From Streptomyces sp. (GTDB lineage Bacteria > Actinomycetota > Actinomycetes > Streptomycetales > Streptomycetaceae), in NCBI RefSeq assembly GCF_019510245.1, contig NZ_JAEKKT010000166.1, positions 1-64,000 of the forward strand: a stretch of DNA of 64,000 nt, in the 5' to 3' direction. Shown here in pieces: positions 1-8,816 of this stretch. The first letter of the stretch is position 1, and each line of letters begins with the position of its first letter. Made by a program: the position numbers and the translations under genes. Under the pieces are notes generated by a model, which worked only from the letters and a program-made list of their open reading frames with translations, did no database searches and was not told the DNA's origin.

Positions 1-262
1 CCTTTTCGCCGACCGAGGCGCCCCCCTTCCTTCGGCTCCGGCCTTTTCGCCGACCGAGGCGCCCCCCTTCCTTCGGCTCCGGCCTTTTCGCCGACCGAGT
101 CGCCCCCCTTCCTTCGGCCCCGCCTCTTCATCGACCGAGTCGCCCTTCCCTCTTCGACCTGCCCTTTTCATCGACCGAGTCCTCCTCCCTTCGACGTGGC
201 TTTTTCGTCGGCTGAGGCGCCCCCCTCTCCTCGGCCTCGCCTCTTCATCGACCGAGTCGGGT
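1..262. repeat. Tandem array of a 40-41 bp repeat
   Basis: About six and a half head-to-tail copies begin near positions 1, 42, 83, 123, 163, 200 and 240. The first two copies are identical; later ones diverge, the core changing from CGCCGACCGAGGCG to CATCGACCGAGTCG. Copies abut directly with no unique spacers, so this is not a CRISPR array. The array is cut by the window edge and may be longer. No convincing gene crosses it. It lies just upstream of the AI-2E transporter gene. Positions 1-381 hold nothing else apart from the hairpin at 289-309. Confidence 0.85.
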
Positions 263-288
263 GGTGGGTGGGCAGAGGTTTTGGGGGT

Positions 289-309
289 CCAGGGGGCGGA
301 GCCCCCTGG
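289..309. terminator. GC-rich intergenic hairpin
   Basis: A perfect 9-bp stem (CCAGGGGGC pairing with GCCCCCTGG) encloses a GGA loop. It sits between the tandem array and the AI-2E gene. Hairpins of this type are common between Streptomyces genes and could terminate transcription coming from the left of the window. There is no U-tract, as is usual in this genus. Confidence 0.5.
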
Positions 310-381
310 TGGGGGGTGCGTTCACCCGGCCGGGGGTGTACGGCGGGGTATCTGCCGGGCCCGCGTGGTCCGCTGGGAGTC

Positions 382-1413
382 GTGCAGCTGTTGCCCGAGC
401 CCGTGCGCCGTTTCGCGGCGTGGTGTGCCGTGCTGCTGCTGGCCGCCGGCGTCGGCTACGTCGGCATCCGGCTCTGCTCCGAGTTCCGCACCGCGGTCAC
501 CCCGGTCCTGCTCGCCCTGCTCGGCACCGCCCTGCTCGGCCCGCTGTACCGCCGGCTCGTGCAGGTCGGCGTACACCGCTCCCTCGCCGCCGGTCTCACC
601 TGCGTCGCGGTCGTCGCCGTCGCCGGCGGAGCCGTCTACATCGTCGTCGCGGCCCTCGTCGACACCGGCGACGAGATCGTCGCCTCCCTGAAACAGGCCG
701 CGAAGTCCCTGGCCGAGCACTTCGGGGCCGCCGGTACCTCGGTCGGCGACCTGGCCGGCAGCGCCAAGGACCTGCTCGCCAAGTTCGGCGGCACCGCCGC
801 CTCCAACGTCATCAGCGGTGTCAGCGTGGTCGGCGAGGGCCTCGCCATGGCCGTCCTCGCGCTGCTGCTCGTCTTCTTCTTCCTGCGCGACTCGGACCGG
901 GTCGTCGCCACCATCCGGGCCGTCGCGCCCGGCTCCAGCGCCGACCTGGTCGAGGCCATGGCCCGCAGGGCCTTCGAGGCCATCGAGGGGTTCATGCGCG
1001 GCACCACCGTCATCGCGTTCATCGACGCCGTCTGCATCACCGTCGGCCTGCTGGTCCTCCGCGTACCGGGGGCCGTCGGGCTCGGCGCGCTCGTCCTCGT
1101 CGGCGCCTACATCCCCTACCTCGGCGCCTTCATCTCCGGCGCCGTCGCCGTCCTGGTCGCCCTCGCCGACCGCGGCTTCGTCATCGCGCTGTGGACGCTG
1201 GGCGTCGTACTCGCCGTGCAGGTGCTGGAGGGGCACGTGCTGCAGCCCGTGATCCAGAGCCGGACCGTGCAGATGCATCCGGCGGTGGTGATGCTGGCCA
1301 TCACCGCCGGAGCCTCCGTCGCCGGGATCCTGGGCATGCTGCTGGCCGTACCGCTCACCGCGGCCGCCTTCGGGGTCGTACACGAACTGCACGCCCGGTA
1401 CGCCACCCGCTAG
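382..1413 (+). CDS. AI-2E family transporter (PerM/YdiK-like membrane protein)
   Basis: About 343 residues, the normal length for the AI-2E/PerM family of multi-pass membrane transporters, whose substrates are mostly uncertain. Two hydrophobic segments lie near the N-terminus, followed by a soluble Ala/Gly-rich stretch, then the C-terminal membrane block with the family-typical GAYIPYLGAFISGA and the late LEGHVLQPVIQSRTVQMHP stretch. The GTG at 382 was chosen because GGGAG precedes it and the upstream in-frame sequence is only repeat DNA; GTG 403 is an alternative. The stop overlaps by 4 bp, tail to tail, with the stop of the convergent phosphatase gene. The transported solute cannot be read from the sequence. 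Confidence 0.85.
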   Translation: MQLLPEPVRRFAAWCAVLLLAAGVGYVGIRLCSEFRTAVTPVLLALLGTALLGPLYRRLVQVGVHRSLAAGLTCVAVVAVAGGAVYIVVAALVDTGDEIVASLKQAAKSLAEHFGAAGTSVGDLAGSAKDLLAKFGGTAASNVISGVSVVGEGLAMAVLALLLVFFFLRDSDRVVATIRAVAPGSSADLVEAMARRAFEAIEGFMRGTTVIAFIDAVCITVGLLVLRVPGAVGLGALVLVGAYIPYLGAFISGAVAVLVALADRGFVIALWTLGVVLAVQVLEGHVLQPVIQSRTVQMHPAVVMLAITAGASVAGILGMLLAVPLTAAAFGVVHELHARYATR

Positions 1414-3533
1414 GACCTGCCGGCCTCCTTGCCGGCCTCGTACAGCTCGAACCAGATGCTTTTGCCCTCCCCGCGCGGGTCGACGCCCCAGGCGTCCGCC
1501 AGGATCTCGATCAGGACCAGGCCGCGGCCGGAGGAGGCCAGTTCGCCGGGGCGCCGCTTGTGCGGGAGGTCGTCGCCCGCGTCCGTGACCTCGACCCGCA
1601 GCCGCCGTTCGGGTGGCCGCCCGGAGACCTCGGCGAGCAGCAGCGCGTCCGCGTCGGTGTGGACGAGGACGTTGGTGAGCATCTCGGAGACCAGGAGGAC
1701 CGTGGAGTCGACCTGGTCCGGCGACTCCCAGTCGTGCAGCAGCTCACGCACGTGCTGGCGGGCCTCGGCGACCCGCTCGGGCTCGTCCTGGGCCACCGAC
1801 ATCAGGGTGCGGCGGATCCGCGGCCGCACCGCCAGGGGCTCGTCGCCGCGGCCGGTGCCCGGCCGGGACAGCAGCAGGACCGCTATGTCGTCCTCGCGGC
1901 GGTCGGCCAGCGGCCCGGTGGTGTGGTGCGAGGAGGGCCCGTGCACGGCCTGGACCAGGCCGTCGGCGAGTTTCTCCAGGTCGCCGCCGCCGTGCTCCTC
2001 CATGATCGTCCGGATCCGCTGCCAGCCACTCTCCATGTCGTGGCCGCCGGTCTCGATCAGACCGTCGGTGCAGATCATCATGGTCTCGCCGGGTTCGAGG
2101 GCGAACCGCGTGGTCGGATAGTCGGCGTCCGGGTCGATACCGAGCGGCAGCCCGCCCGCCGTCGGCCGCCGCAGCACCGTGCCGTCGGCCATCCGGATCG
2201 TCGGGTCGAGATGGCCCGCACGGGCGATCTCCAGCACCCCGGTCGCCGGATCCGCCTCGACGTAAAGGCAGGTCGCGAAGCGCAGGTCGGCGTCGTCCTC
2301 GGCGTAGGTGATCCCGTGCAGGAAACGGGAGGCGCGGGAGAGCACCGCGTCCGGGCGGTGACCCTCGGAGGCGTAGGCGCGCAGCGCGATCCGCAGCTGG
2401 CCCATCAGGCCCGCGGCCCGTACGTCATGGCCCTGGACGTCGCCGATGACCAGGGCGTGCCGGCCGGACGGCAGCGGGATGATGTCGTACCAGTCGCCGC
2501 CCACCTGGAGCCCGCCGCCGGTCGGTATGTAGCGGGCGGCCGCGTCCATGCCGGGTATCTCGGGGCCCAGCGTCGGCAGCATGGAGCGCTGCAGGCCGTC
2601 GGTCAGCTCCCGCTCCGAGTCGGCGATCCCGGCCCGGGACAGGGCCTGCGCCAGCATCCGGGCCACCGTGGTGAGCACGGACCGTTCGTCGGGGGTGAAC
2701 GACACCGGATAGGTGAAGCCCGCCATCCAGGCACCCATGGTCCGCCCGGCCACCGTCAGTGGCAGGAAGGCCCAGGACTGCCGTCCGAAGCGCTCGGCCA
2801 GTGGCCAGGTCACCGGGTAGCGGGACCTGTACTGCTCGGCGGAGGAGAGGTAGACGGCCCGGCCGGTCCGTACCACCTCGGCTGCCGGGTAGTCCGTGTC
2901 CAGCGGCATGCTGCTGAAGGGGCTGTCCTCGTCGATGTCCTGGCCGTGGTGGCCGATCATCATCAGCCGGTCGCCCTTGACCCCGAAGACGACCAGCCCG
3001 TCCGGGGAGAACCCGGGCATCGACAGGCCCGCGGCGACCCGCAGCACCTCCTCCGTGGACCGCGCCTCGGCCAGCGCCCGGCCCGCGTCCAGCAGGAACG
3101 CCTCCCGGGAGCGCCGCCAGTCGCCGGTCACCGGATGCTGGACCGCGGTGCCGGGGGACGGTTCGGAGACCTCCTGGATGGTGCCGGTCACCCGGTACAC
3201 GCGCTCCTCGGAGTCGTACACCGGTCGAAAACGGCTGCGTACGGTCCGAATCAGCCGGCCTCGCTCGTCCATGACCCGCAGCCGGACCTCCCCGAGGGTG
3301 CCCTCGACCGCGGCCAGCCGGGTGATGCTCGTGTTCTCGTTCCAGTCCACGGGGTGGAAACGGGACCGGACCACGGCCTCCGACAGGACGGACGGTTCGG
3401 CCGGCAGCCCGATCAGCCGGGCCGCCTCCGCATCCGCGGTGACCAGCCCGGTGGCGGTGTCCCAGTGCCACAGCCCGGTCGCGAGGGCGGCTAGGACGTC
3501 CTCCACGGCGGGCAGGGGCTCGCCAGTTCGCAT
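1410..3533 (-). CDS. PAS-GAF-SpoIIE phosphatase with C-terminal HATPase domain
   Basis: 707 residues. Visible modules in order: a PAS-like sensor (about residues 10-125, with the WHWDTATG and HPVDW patches), a GAF domain (about 145-305), a PP2C/SpoIIE serine phosphatase (about 315-545, with GGDWYDIIPL and CTDGLIE supplying metal-binding Asp residues), and an anti-sigma-factor-type histidine-kinase-like ATPase (about 570-700, with the N-box-like EMLTNVLVHT). Streptomyces carries dozens of such multi-domain proteins. The phosphatase is expected to dephosphorylate an anti-sigma-factor antagonist and the ATPase domain may act as a switch kinase. No anti-sigma partner is adjacent, so the signalling pathway is unknown. 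It is transcribed away from aspS and is a single-gene unit. Confidence 0.9.
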   Translation of the reverse strand: MRTGEPLPAVEDVLAALATGLWHWDTATGLVTADAEAARLIGLPAEPSVLSEAVVRSRFHPVDWNENTSITRLAAVEGTLGEVRLRVMDERGRLIRTVRSRFRPVYDSEERVYRVTGTIQEVSEPSPGTAVQHPVTGDWRRSREAFLLDAGRALAEARSTEEVLRVAAGLSMPGFSPDGLVVFGVKGDRLMMIGHHGQDIDEDSPFSSMPLDTDYPAAEVVRTGRAVYLSSAEQYRSRYPVTWPLAERFGRQSWAFLPLTVAGRTMGAWMAGFTYPVSFTPDERSVLTTVARMLAQALSRAGIADSERELTDGLQRSMLPTLGPEIPGMDAAARYIPTGGGLQVGGDWYDIIPLPSGRHALVIGDVQGHDVRAAGLMGQLRIALRAYASEGHRPDAVLSRASRFLHGITYAEDDADLRFATCLYVEADPATGVLEIARAGHLDPTIRMADGTVLRRPTAGGLPLGIDPDADYPTTRFALEPGETMMICTDGLIETGGHDMESGWQRIRTIMEEHGGGDLEKLADGLVQAVHGPSSHHTTGPLADRREDDIAVLLLSRPGTGRGDEPLAVRPRIRRTLMSVAQDEPERVAEARQHVRELLHDWESPDQVDSTVLLVSEMLTNVLVHTDADALLLAEVSGRPPERRLRVEVTDAGDDLPHKRRPGELASSGRGLVLIEILADAWGVDPRGEGKSIWFELYEAGKEAGRS

Positions 3534-3702
3534 TGCCCCACTTTAGGAAGATGAGATCGCAGAGTGCCACTGTTTCTGCACCGGATTAATGGTGGGAGGC
3601 GATCTTTGGGCGGCCGGTACCCTTGATGGGTCCGGGCACCATGGCCCGGTGCCGGTCGAGGAGAGCACCTCGGCAGACCACGAAGAAGAGGAACATCCGA
3701 CG

Positions 3703-5466
3703 ATGCATCGGTACAGGTCCCACACCTGCGGCCAGCTCCGCGCCTCTGACGTCGGCACCGACGTCCGGCTGAGCGGCTGGCTGCACAATCGGCGCGACCT
3801 GGGCGGCATCCTCTTCATCGATCTGCGCGACCACTACGGCATCACGCAGCTCGTCGCCCGCCCCGGCACCGCTGCGTACGAGGCCCTGGACAAGCTCTCC
3901 AAGGAGTCCACGGTCCGCGTCGACGGCCGCGTTGTTTCACGTGGAACCGAGAACATCAACGCGGACCTGCCCACCGGCGAGGTCGAGGTCGAGGTCGGCG
4001 AGGTCGAGCTGCTCGGTGCGGCCGCCCCGCTGCCGTTCACGATCAACACCGAGGACGGGGTCAACGAGGAGCGGCGCCTGGAGTACCGCTTCCTGGACCT
4101 GCGCCGCGAGCGCATGCACCGCAACATCATGCTGCGCACGGCCGTGATCTCCGCCATGCGCCACAAGATGGTCGCCCTCGGGTTCAACGAGATGGCCACC
4201 CCGATCCTCACCGCGACCTCCCCCGAGGGTGCGCGTGACTTCGTGGTCCCCTCCCGCCTGCACCCGGGCAAGTTCTACGCCCTGCCGCAGGCCCCGCAGC
4301 AGTTCAAGCAGCTGCTGATGATCTCCGGCTTCGACCGCTACTTCCAGATCGCGCCCTGCTTCCGTGACGAGGACGCCCGCGCCGACCGTTCGCCGGGCGA
4401 GTTCTACCAGCTCGACGTCGAGATGAGCTTCGTCGAGCAGGAGGACGTCTTCCGCCCGATCGAGCAGCTGATGACCGAGCTCTTCGAGGAGTTCGGCAAC
4501 GGCCGGCACGTCACCTCCCCCTTCCCGCGGATCCCGTTTCGCGAGGCGATGCTGAAGTACGGCTCCGACAAGCCGGACCTCCGCGCCCAGCTGGAGCTCG
4601 TCGACATCACCGACATCTTCGAGGGCTCGGAGTTCAAGGCCTTCGCCGGCAAGCACGTGCGCGCGCTGCCGGTCCCGGCGGTCCAGGACCAGCCCCGCAA
4701 GTTCTTCGACCAGCTCGGCGACTACGCCGTCTCGCAGGGCGCCAAGGGCCTGGCCTGGGTGCGCGTCGGCGAGGACGGCTCGCTGACCGGCCCGATCGCC
4801 AAGTTCCTCACCGAGGACAACGTCGCCGAGCTCACCAAGCGGCTCCAGCTGGCCGCCGGGCACGCCGTCTTCTTCGGCGCGGGCGAGTTCGACGAGGTCT
4901 CCAAGATCATGGGCGCGGTGCGGGTCGAGGCCGCGCGTCGCTCCGGGCACTTCGAGGAGAACGTCTTCCGGTTCTGCTGGATCGTCGACTTCCCGATGTT
5001 CGAGAAGGACGAGGAGACCGGGAAGATCGACTTCTCGCACAACCCGTTCTCGATGCCCCAGGGCGGCATGGAGGCCCTGGAGAACCAGGACCCGCTGGAC
5101 ATCCTCGCCTGGCAGTACGACATCGTCTGCAACGGCGTCGAGCTGTCCTCCGGCGCCATCCGGAACCACGAGCCCGACATCATGCTCAAGGCCTTCGGCA
5201 TCGCGGGCTACGACGAGGAGACCGTCGAGCGCGAGTTCGCCGGCATGCTCCGCGCGTTCCGCTTCGGCGCCCCGCCGCACGGCGGCATCGCCCCGGGCGT
5301 GGACCGCATCGTGATGCTCCTCGCCGACGAGCCGAACATCCGCGAGACCATCGCCTTCCCGCTCAACGGCAACGCCCAGGACCTGATGATGGGCGCCCCG
5401 ACCGAGCTGGAGGAGACCCGCCTGCGCGAGCTGCACCTCTCCATCCGCAAGCCGCAGCCGAAGTAA
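3703..5466 (+). CDS. aspS: Aspartyl-tRNA synthetase
   Basis: 587 residues, the size of bacterial-type AspRS, which charges tRNA-Asp (or Asp and Asn tRNAs in non-discriminating forms) with aspartate. Seen: an N-terminal OB-fold anticodon-binding domain (GWLHNRRDLGGILFIDLRD), class II motif 2 (FRDEDARADRSPGEFYQLD), the bacterial GAD insertion in the middle third, and class II motif 3 (GIAPGVDRIVMLL) near the C-terminus. The open frame extends upstream to 3589, but ATG 3703 has an AGAGGAA ribosome site about 9 nt before it and starts at the conserved MHRYRSHTCGQL. Codons around residue 80 contain a parS-like site. A strong hairpin follows the stop. Monocistronic. Confidence 0.97.
   Translation: MHRYRSHTCGQLRASDVGTDVRLSGWLHNRRDLGGILFIDLRDHYGITQLVARPGTAAYEALDKLSKESTVRVDGRVVSRGTENINADLPTGEVEVEVGEVELLGAAAPLPFTINTEDGVNEERRLEYRFLDLRRERMHRNIMLRTAVISAMRHKMVALGFNEMATPILTATSPEGARDFVVPSRLHPGKFYALPQAPQQFKQLLMISGFDRYFQIAPCFRDEDARADRSPGEFYQLDVEMSFVEQEDVFRPIEQLMTELFEEFGNGRHVTSPFPRIPFREAMLKYGSDKPDLRAQLELVDITDIFEGSEFKAFAGKHVRALPVPAVQDQPRKFFDQLGDYAVSQGAKGLAWVRVGEDGSLTGPIAKFLTEDNVAELTKRLQLAAGHAVFFGAGEFDEVSKIMGAVRVEAARRSGHFEENVFRFCWIVDFPMFEKDEETGKIDFSHNPFSMPQGGMEALENQDPLDILAWQYDIVCNGVELSSGAIRNHEPDIMLKAFGIAGYDEETVEREFAGMLRAFRFGAPPHGGIAPGVDRIVMLLADEPNIRETIAFPLNGNAQDLMMGAPTELEETRLRELHLSIRKPQPK
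3933..3948. other. parS: parS-type ParB binding site inside aspS
   Basis: The 14-bp palindrome GTTTCACGTGGAAC occurs exactly at 3934-3947 and the flanking 16-mer matches the bacterial parS consensus at 15 of 16 positions. It is read in frame through aspS (encoding VVSRGTE). In Streptomyces, ParB sites cluster around the replication origin, so this supports an origin-proximal location. No second copy was seen in the window. Confidence 0.85.
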
Positions 5467-5499
5467 GGCCATCAGGCACGCAGAACCGGCACAGCTGAA

Positions 5500-5537
5500 C
5501 GAAAGGCTCGAAACCGGCGTCGGTTTCGAGCCTTTCG
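5500..5537 (+). terminator. aspS transcription terminator hairpin
   Basis: A perfect 17-bp stem with a 4-nt loop (GCGT) begins about 33 nt after the aspS stop codon. It is the strongest simple hairpin in this part of the window and clearly separates aspS from the next plus-strand gene. Confidence 0.85.
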
Positions 5538-5607
5538 GCTGCGCACCGCGCATTCACAGCTCTCTCCGATGTTCGCACCGGTCCGGTCTTGCCTACGGTC
5601 CCTGACC

Positions 5608-6518
5608 ATGACAGACACCCACACCCCCACGGACCCCCAATCCCCGGACGCTAGAGGGAAGTTGGCCCGCCGTACGGTGCTGGCGGCGGGTAGTGCGGCC
5701 GTCACCGCGGTGGGCGTCGGCAGCGCCTTCGCGGCGACCGACGGCACCGCCGCCGCGGCGACCGGCCCCGGAACCGGGGCCTTGGCCTCGGCCTCGGCCT
5801 CGGAAGGGGCCTGCTACACGCTGACCTCCGAGCTCGTCGAAGGCCCGTACTACATCGACGCCGACAAGCTCCGCCAGGACGTCACCGAGGACCAGGAGGG
5901 CATCCCCTGCACCTCACCCTCAAGGTGATCGACGCGGAGACCTGCCGGCCGCTCAGGAACGCGGCCGTGGACATCTGGCACTGCAACGCGTCGGGCATCT
6001 ACTCCGGGTACGAGGGGATGGGCAGCGGCGGCGGTGGCGGCACCCCGCCGACCGACGCGCCGACCGGCACCCCGACCGGGCCCCCGCCCGGCGGTGGCGG
6101 CGGCCACCAGGAGCCGACCGACGACACCCGCTACCTGCGCGGCACCTGGCACACGGACCGGCACGGGCAGGTCACCTTCAAGACCGTCTCCCCCGGCTGG
6201 TATCGGGGCCGGTGCGTCCACATCCACGTCAAGGTGCACGTGGACGGCGAGTGGACGGACGCGGGCTACGAGGGCGGCCACACCTGCCACACGGGCCAGC
6301 TGTTCTTCGACGAGAAGTCGGTGCTGCTGTCGGCCGAGGTGGAGCCGTACGCGAGCAACACCACCGCCCGCACCACCCTCGACGAGGACACCATCTACCC
6401 GGACAACGGGCACGCGGGCGGCCTGCTCCACCTCAGGTACGACCGCCACCACATCGTCCGCGGTGTCCGCGGCCACCTGACCCTGGGCGTCGAACCGGAC
6501 GAGACGAACAACGGCTGA
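5608..6518 (+). pseudogene. Secreted intradiol ring-cleavage dioxygenase, frameshifted
   Basis: Two reading frames, 5608-5928 and 5925-6518, together make one protein of about 303 residues. The first has a Tat-type signal (ARRTVLAAGSAAVTAVG) and the family start YTLTSELVEGPYYID. The second continues with VIDAETCRPLRNAAVDIWHCNASG, a Gly/Pro/Thr-rich insert and PGWYRGRCVHIHVKVH, which holds the family's Tyr and His-x-His iron ligands. The break is at the CCCC run 5904-5907: adding one C restores GIPLHLTLKVIDAE. The family cleaves catechol-type rings between the hydroxyls using ferric iron; exported forms probably act on lignin-type aromatics. Either one base has been lost, or it is an assembly error. 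The start ATG follows no strong ribosome site. Confidence 0.85.
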
Positions 6519-6538
6519 CGTCGACAGTCCCTGAGGCC

Positions 6539-6574
6539 GGCGCCCGGGGGTGAGGAAGAAAGGCCCCGGGCGCC
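6539..6574. terminator. Bidirectional terminator hairpin
   Basis: An 11-bp perfect stem (GGCGCCCGGGG with CCCCGGGCGCC) encloses a 14-nt loop, exactly between the convergent ends of the dioxygenase (6518) and FG-GAP (6601) genes. Confidence 0.75.
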
Positions 6575-6600
6575 TTCCGCGATCCGCGTGTGCGGAGTGT

Positions 6601-8006
6601 TCAGATCACCGAGAGCAGTCCGTTGCCGCCCAGAAGGGTGGGGAACGATGTCTGCGTGAGGCCGACCGCGTGTGCGGTGATGACGCGGCTGCCGGAGGCC
6701 GTCGGCCGGGTGGAGCCGCCGGGGAAGACCCAGACGGCACCGGTGGAGTTGTTCTCGCCCGCCGCGCCGACGAACAGCTCCGGCCTGCCGTCCTTGTCGA
6801 CGTCCCCGACCGAGACCGTGGTACCGAAGAAATCGTCGGTCTCGGAGGCACCGGGGACGCCCGCGGTGTCCTGGGAGAAGGAGTAGGAGCCGGTGCCGAG
6901 GGCGCCGCTGCGGCGGCCGGGGACCACGGTCACCTGACCCGCCCGGCTCTTGGCCAGGCTCTCGAACGGCGATCCGATCACGATGTCCGCGAGGCCGTCG
7001 CGGTTGAGGTCGGCCACCGCCAGCGACGCGCCGAAGTTGTCGTCCTTCTCGCTCGCGCCGGGGACGCCGGCCGTGTTCTGCGTGATCTGCGCGGGCGTTG
7101 CGGCCGGCGAGATACCCGTGGCAGAGCCGTACCAGACGAGGACGCGGCCGCCCGTCGCTCCGTCCACGCCCGCCTTTTCCGGCTCGTCCGGGTCGCCGGC
7201 CACGAGGTCGGCGTATCCGTCGCCGTTGATGTCGCCGGAGGCCGTGATCAGACCGTTGCCCTTGAGCGCGTCGCCGTAGGCGGCGGTCGTGTAGATCTCG
7301 CCGCCGCTCAGGCCGCTGAGCCGGTCGGTGGACGAGGCCGGGTCGGGCACGCCGTCGCCGTTGAAATCGCCGAGCGCGACAGAGGGGACGCCGTGTCGTC
7401 GTTGTGGACGGCGGATCCGAACGTGCCCGTCCGGCTGAACGGTCCGCCGAAGGTCACGGTCCCGTCCCGGCCGGCGACCGCCACCCGCGTCTTCGACCCG
7501 GCGCCGAGGCCGAGCGCGGCGACGTCCTCGCCGTAGTGCGACGGGGAGGAGTACGGCGACGGCAGGTCCGTGCCGCTCGTCAGGCCGCTCCTGCTGCCCC
7601 AGAGCACGGTGACCGCACCGGATTCGGTGCCCTTCGAGGTGTCCTCGTACGGCGTTCCGACCACCAGGTCGGCGTAGCCGTCCCGGTTCAGGTCGGCGGT
7701 GGCGGTGGCGGACCCGAAGCCGTCGCCGGCCTCGCTGACACCCGGCACACCGGCGGTGTTCTGGGTGATGGTCTTCCGGCGGCTCGTCGACAGCCCGGAG
7801 GCGGAGCCGTACAGCACGACGACCGCGCCCGCGCCCTCCTTGCCGGACACGTTCGCGCCCGGCGCGGGCAGGATGGCGTCGCGGTAGCCGTCGCCGTTGA
7901 AGTCACCGGGCACGGCGCCGTGTACGGCGGCGGCCGGGACGGCCGGCAGCAGGACGCCGCCGGCCAGGGCGGCGGCCACGAACGCGACCGCACTCCATCT
8001 GCGCAT
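6601..8006 (-). pseudogene. Secreted FG-GAP (integrin-alpha-like) repeat protein, frameshifted
   Basis: Two minus-strand frames (8006 down to 7308, and 7350 down to 6601) combine into about 468 residues. There is an N-terminal signal peptide (MRRWSAVAFVAAALAGGVLLPAVPAAAVHG) and then at least six FG-GAP blades, each with a calcium-loop motif such as GDFNGDGYRD, ADLNRDGYAD, GDINGDGYAD, ADLNRDGLAD and GDVDKDGRPE. The frames separate at the GGGG run 7384-7387 (CCCC on the coding strand): one more C restores PSVALGDFNGDG. The start at 8006 has a GGGGGG ribosome site. Such proteins are extracellular beta-propellers of unknown ligand. Real decay or sequencing error cannot be separated here. Confidence 0.85.
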
Positions 8007-8134
8007 GAGTGACCCCCCTGTGGATTCACCGACTGCCCCATTGGCAAGGGGCGTACGCGAATCCCACCCCGCTCGCTCCCCCGCCCTGACGCAAGTGGAC
8101 GGACTTTACCAGCAGTTGGGCGTGTCCATGCCGG

Positions 8135-8638
8135 TCAGGTGTCGTACCGGCCGTCCCAGGGGTCGCCGAAGCCCAGGTGGTCCGGGTAGAGCTCGGCCCA
8201 CCCGCCGTCCTCGTCGTCCTTCGCCACGAGCCCGAAGAACACGCCGTCCACCCTGAGCTGGAACGGGCGTATCGCGATGTCCTTGTAGGTCCGCCGCGGC
8301 AGGCTGCGCAGCATGCCCGCCAGGTGGGCGCGGGCCCGCGCCAGCACCGAGTCGGCGCCGTCCGGATCGCGCTGCTGCTCGGCCCAGCTGCCCGCGCACC
8401 AGATCTGCGAGTCGCGGTAGTGCCCCTCGGCGTCGAACAGATGCAGCACCGCGTAGAGCCGCTTCTGCTCCTCCCAGCCCTCGTCGAGCCGGAACCCCTC
8501 GGGGAACGCGTAGGTGACCGACGCCAGGAACTGGCCGCCGGTGTAGTGACCGATGGCCTCGGTACGGCCGTGGGGCTCGTAGGCGATCGGGATGAGCTCA
8601 GGTGCCATGGCGAAACCATACGGATGTGTTGTGGACAT
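8135..8638 (-). CDS. Conserved protein of unknown function
   Basis: 167 residues if started at ATG 8638, or 157 from ATG 8608. Neither has a strong ribosome site. The sequence is soluble-looking with no signal peptide or membrane segment and has an even, globular composition (EAIGHYTGGQFLASVTYAFP near the start, then a hydrophilic middle and YPDHLGFGDPWDGRYDT at the end). I do not recognise the family. It is a single gene divergent from the pectate lyase gene and downstream of nothing on its own strand. Confidence 0.6.
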   Translation of the reverse strand: MSTTHPYGFAMAPELIPIAYEPHGRTEAIGHYTGGQFLASVTYAFPEGFRLDEGWEEQKRLYAVLHLFDAEGHYRDSQIWCAGSWAEQQRDPDGADSVLARARAHLAGMLRSLPRRTYKDIAIRPFQLRVDGVFFGLVAKDDEDGGWAELYPDHLGFGDPWDGRYDT

Positions 8639-8816
8639 GCGGTTGTCGGGGCGTCGGGGAACGGCTGCCCGGGTCAACTTTCACCCCTCTCTTCCGGGAT
8701 GGGCACCGGACCGCAGAAAAATTCACGGCAACCTTTTCGATCTCCACAACCACCAAGGAGTGAAGCCCGCCCCGCGGGCCGTACCCAGCACTTCGGATGT
8801 ACGTAAGGACTCCCCC

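Noticed and set aside
1..262. CRISPR array
   Set aside because: Repeats abut directly with no unique spacers and no cas genes are nearby.
261..3494. 1077-residue open frame on the plus strand
   Set aside because: It is out of frame with the AI-2E gene and antisense to the well-supported SpoIIE phosphatase; its Arg/Pro/Gly-rich composition is typical of shadow frames in GC-rich DNA.
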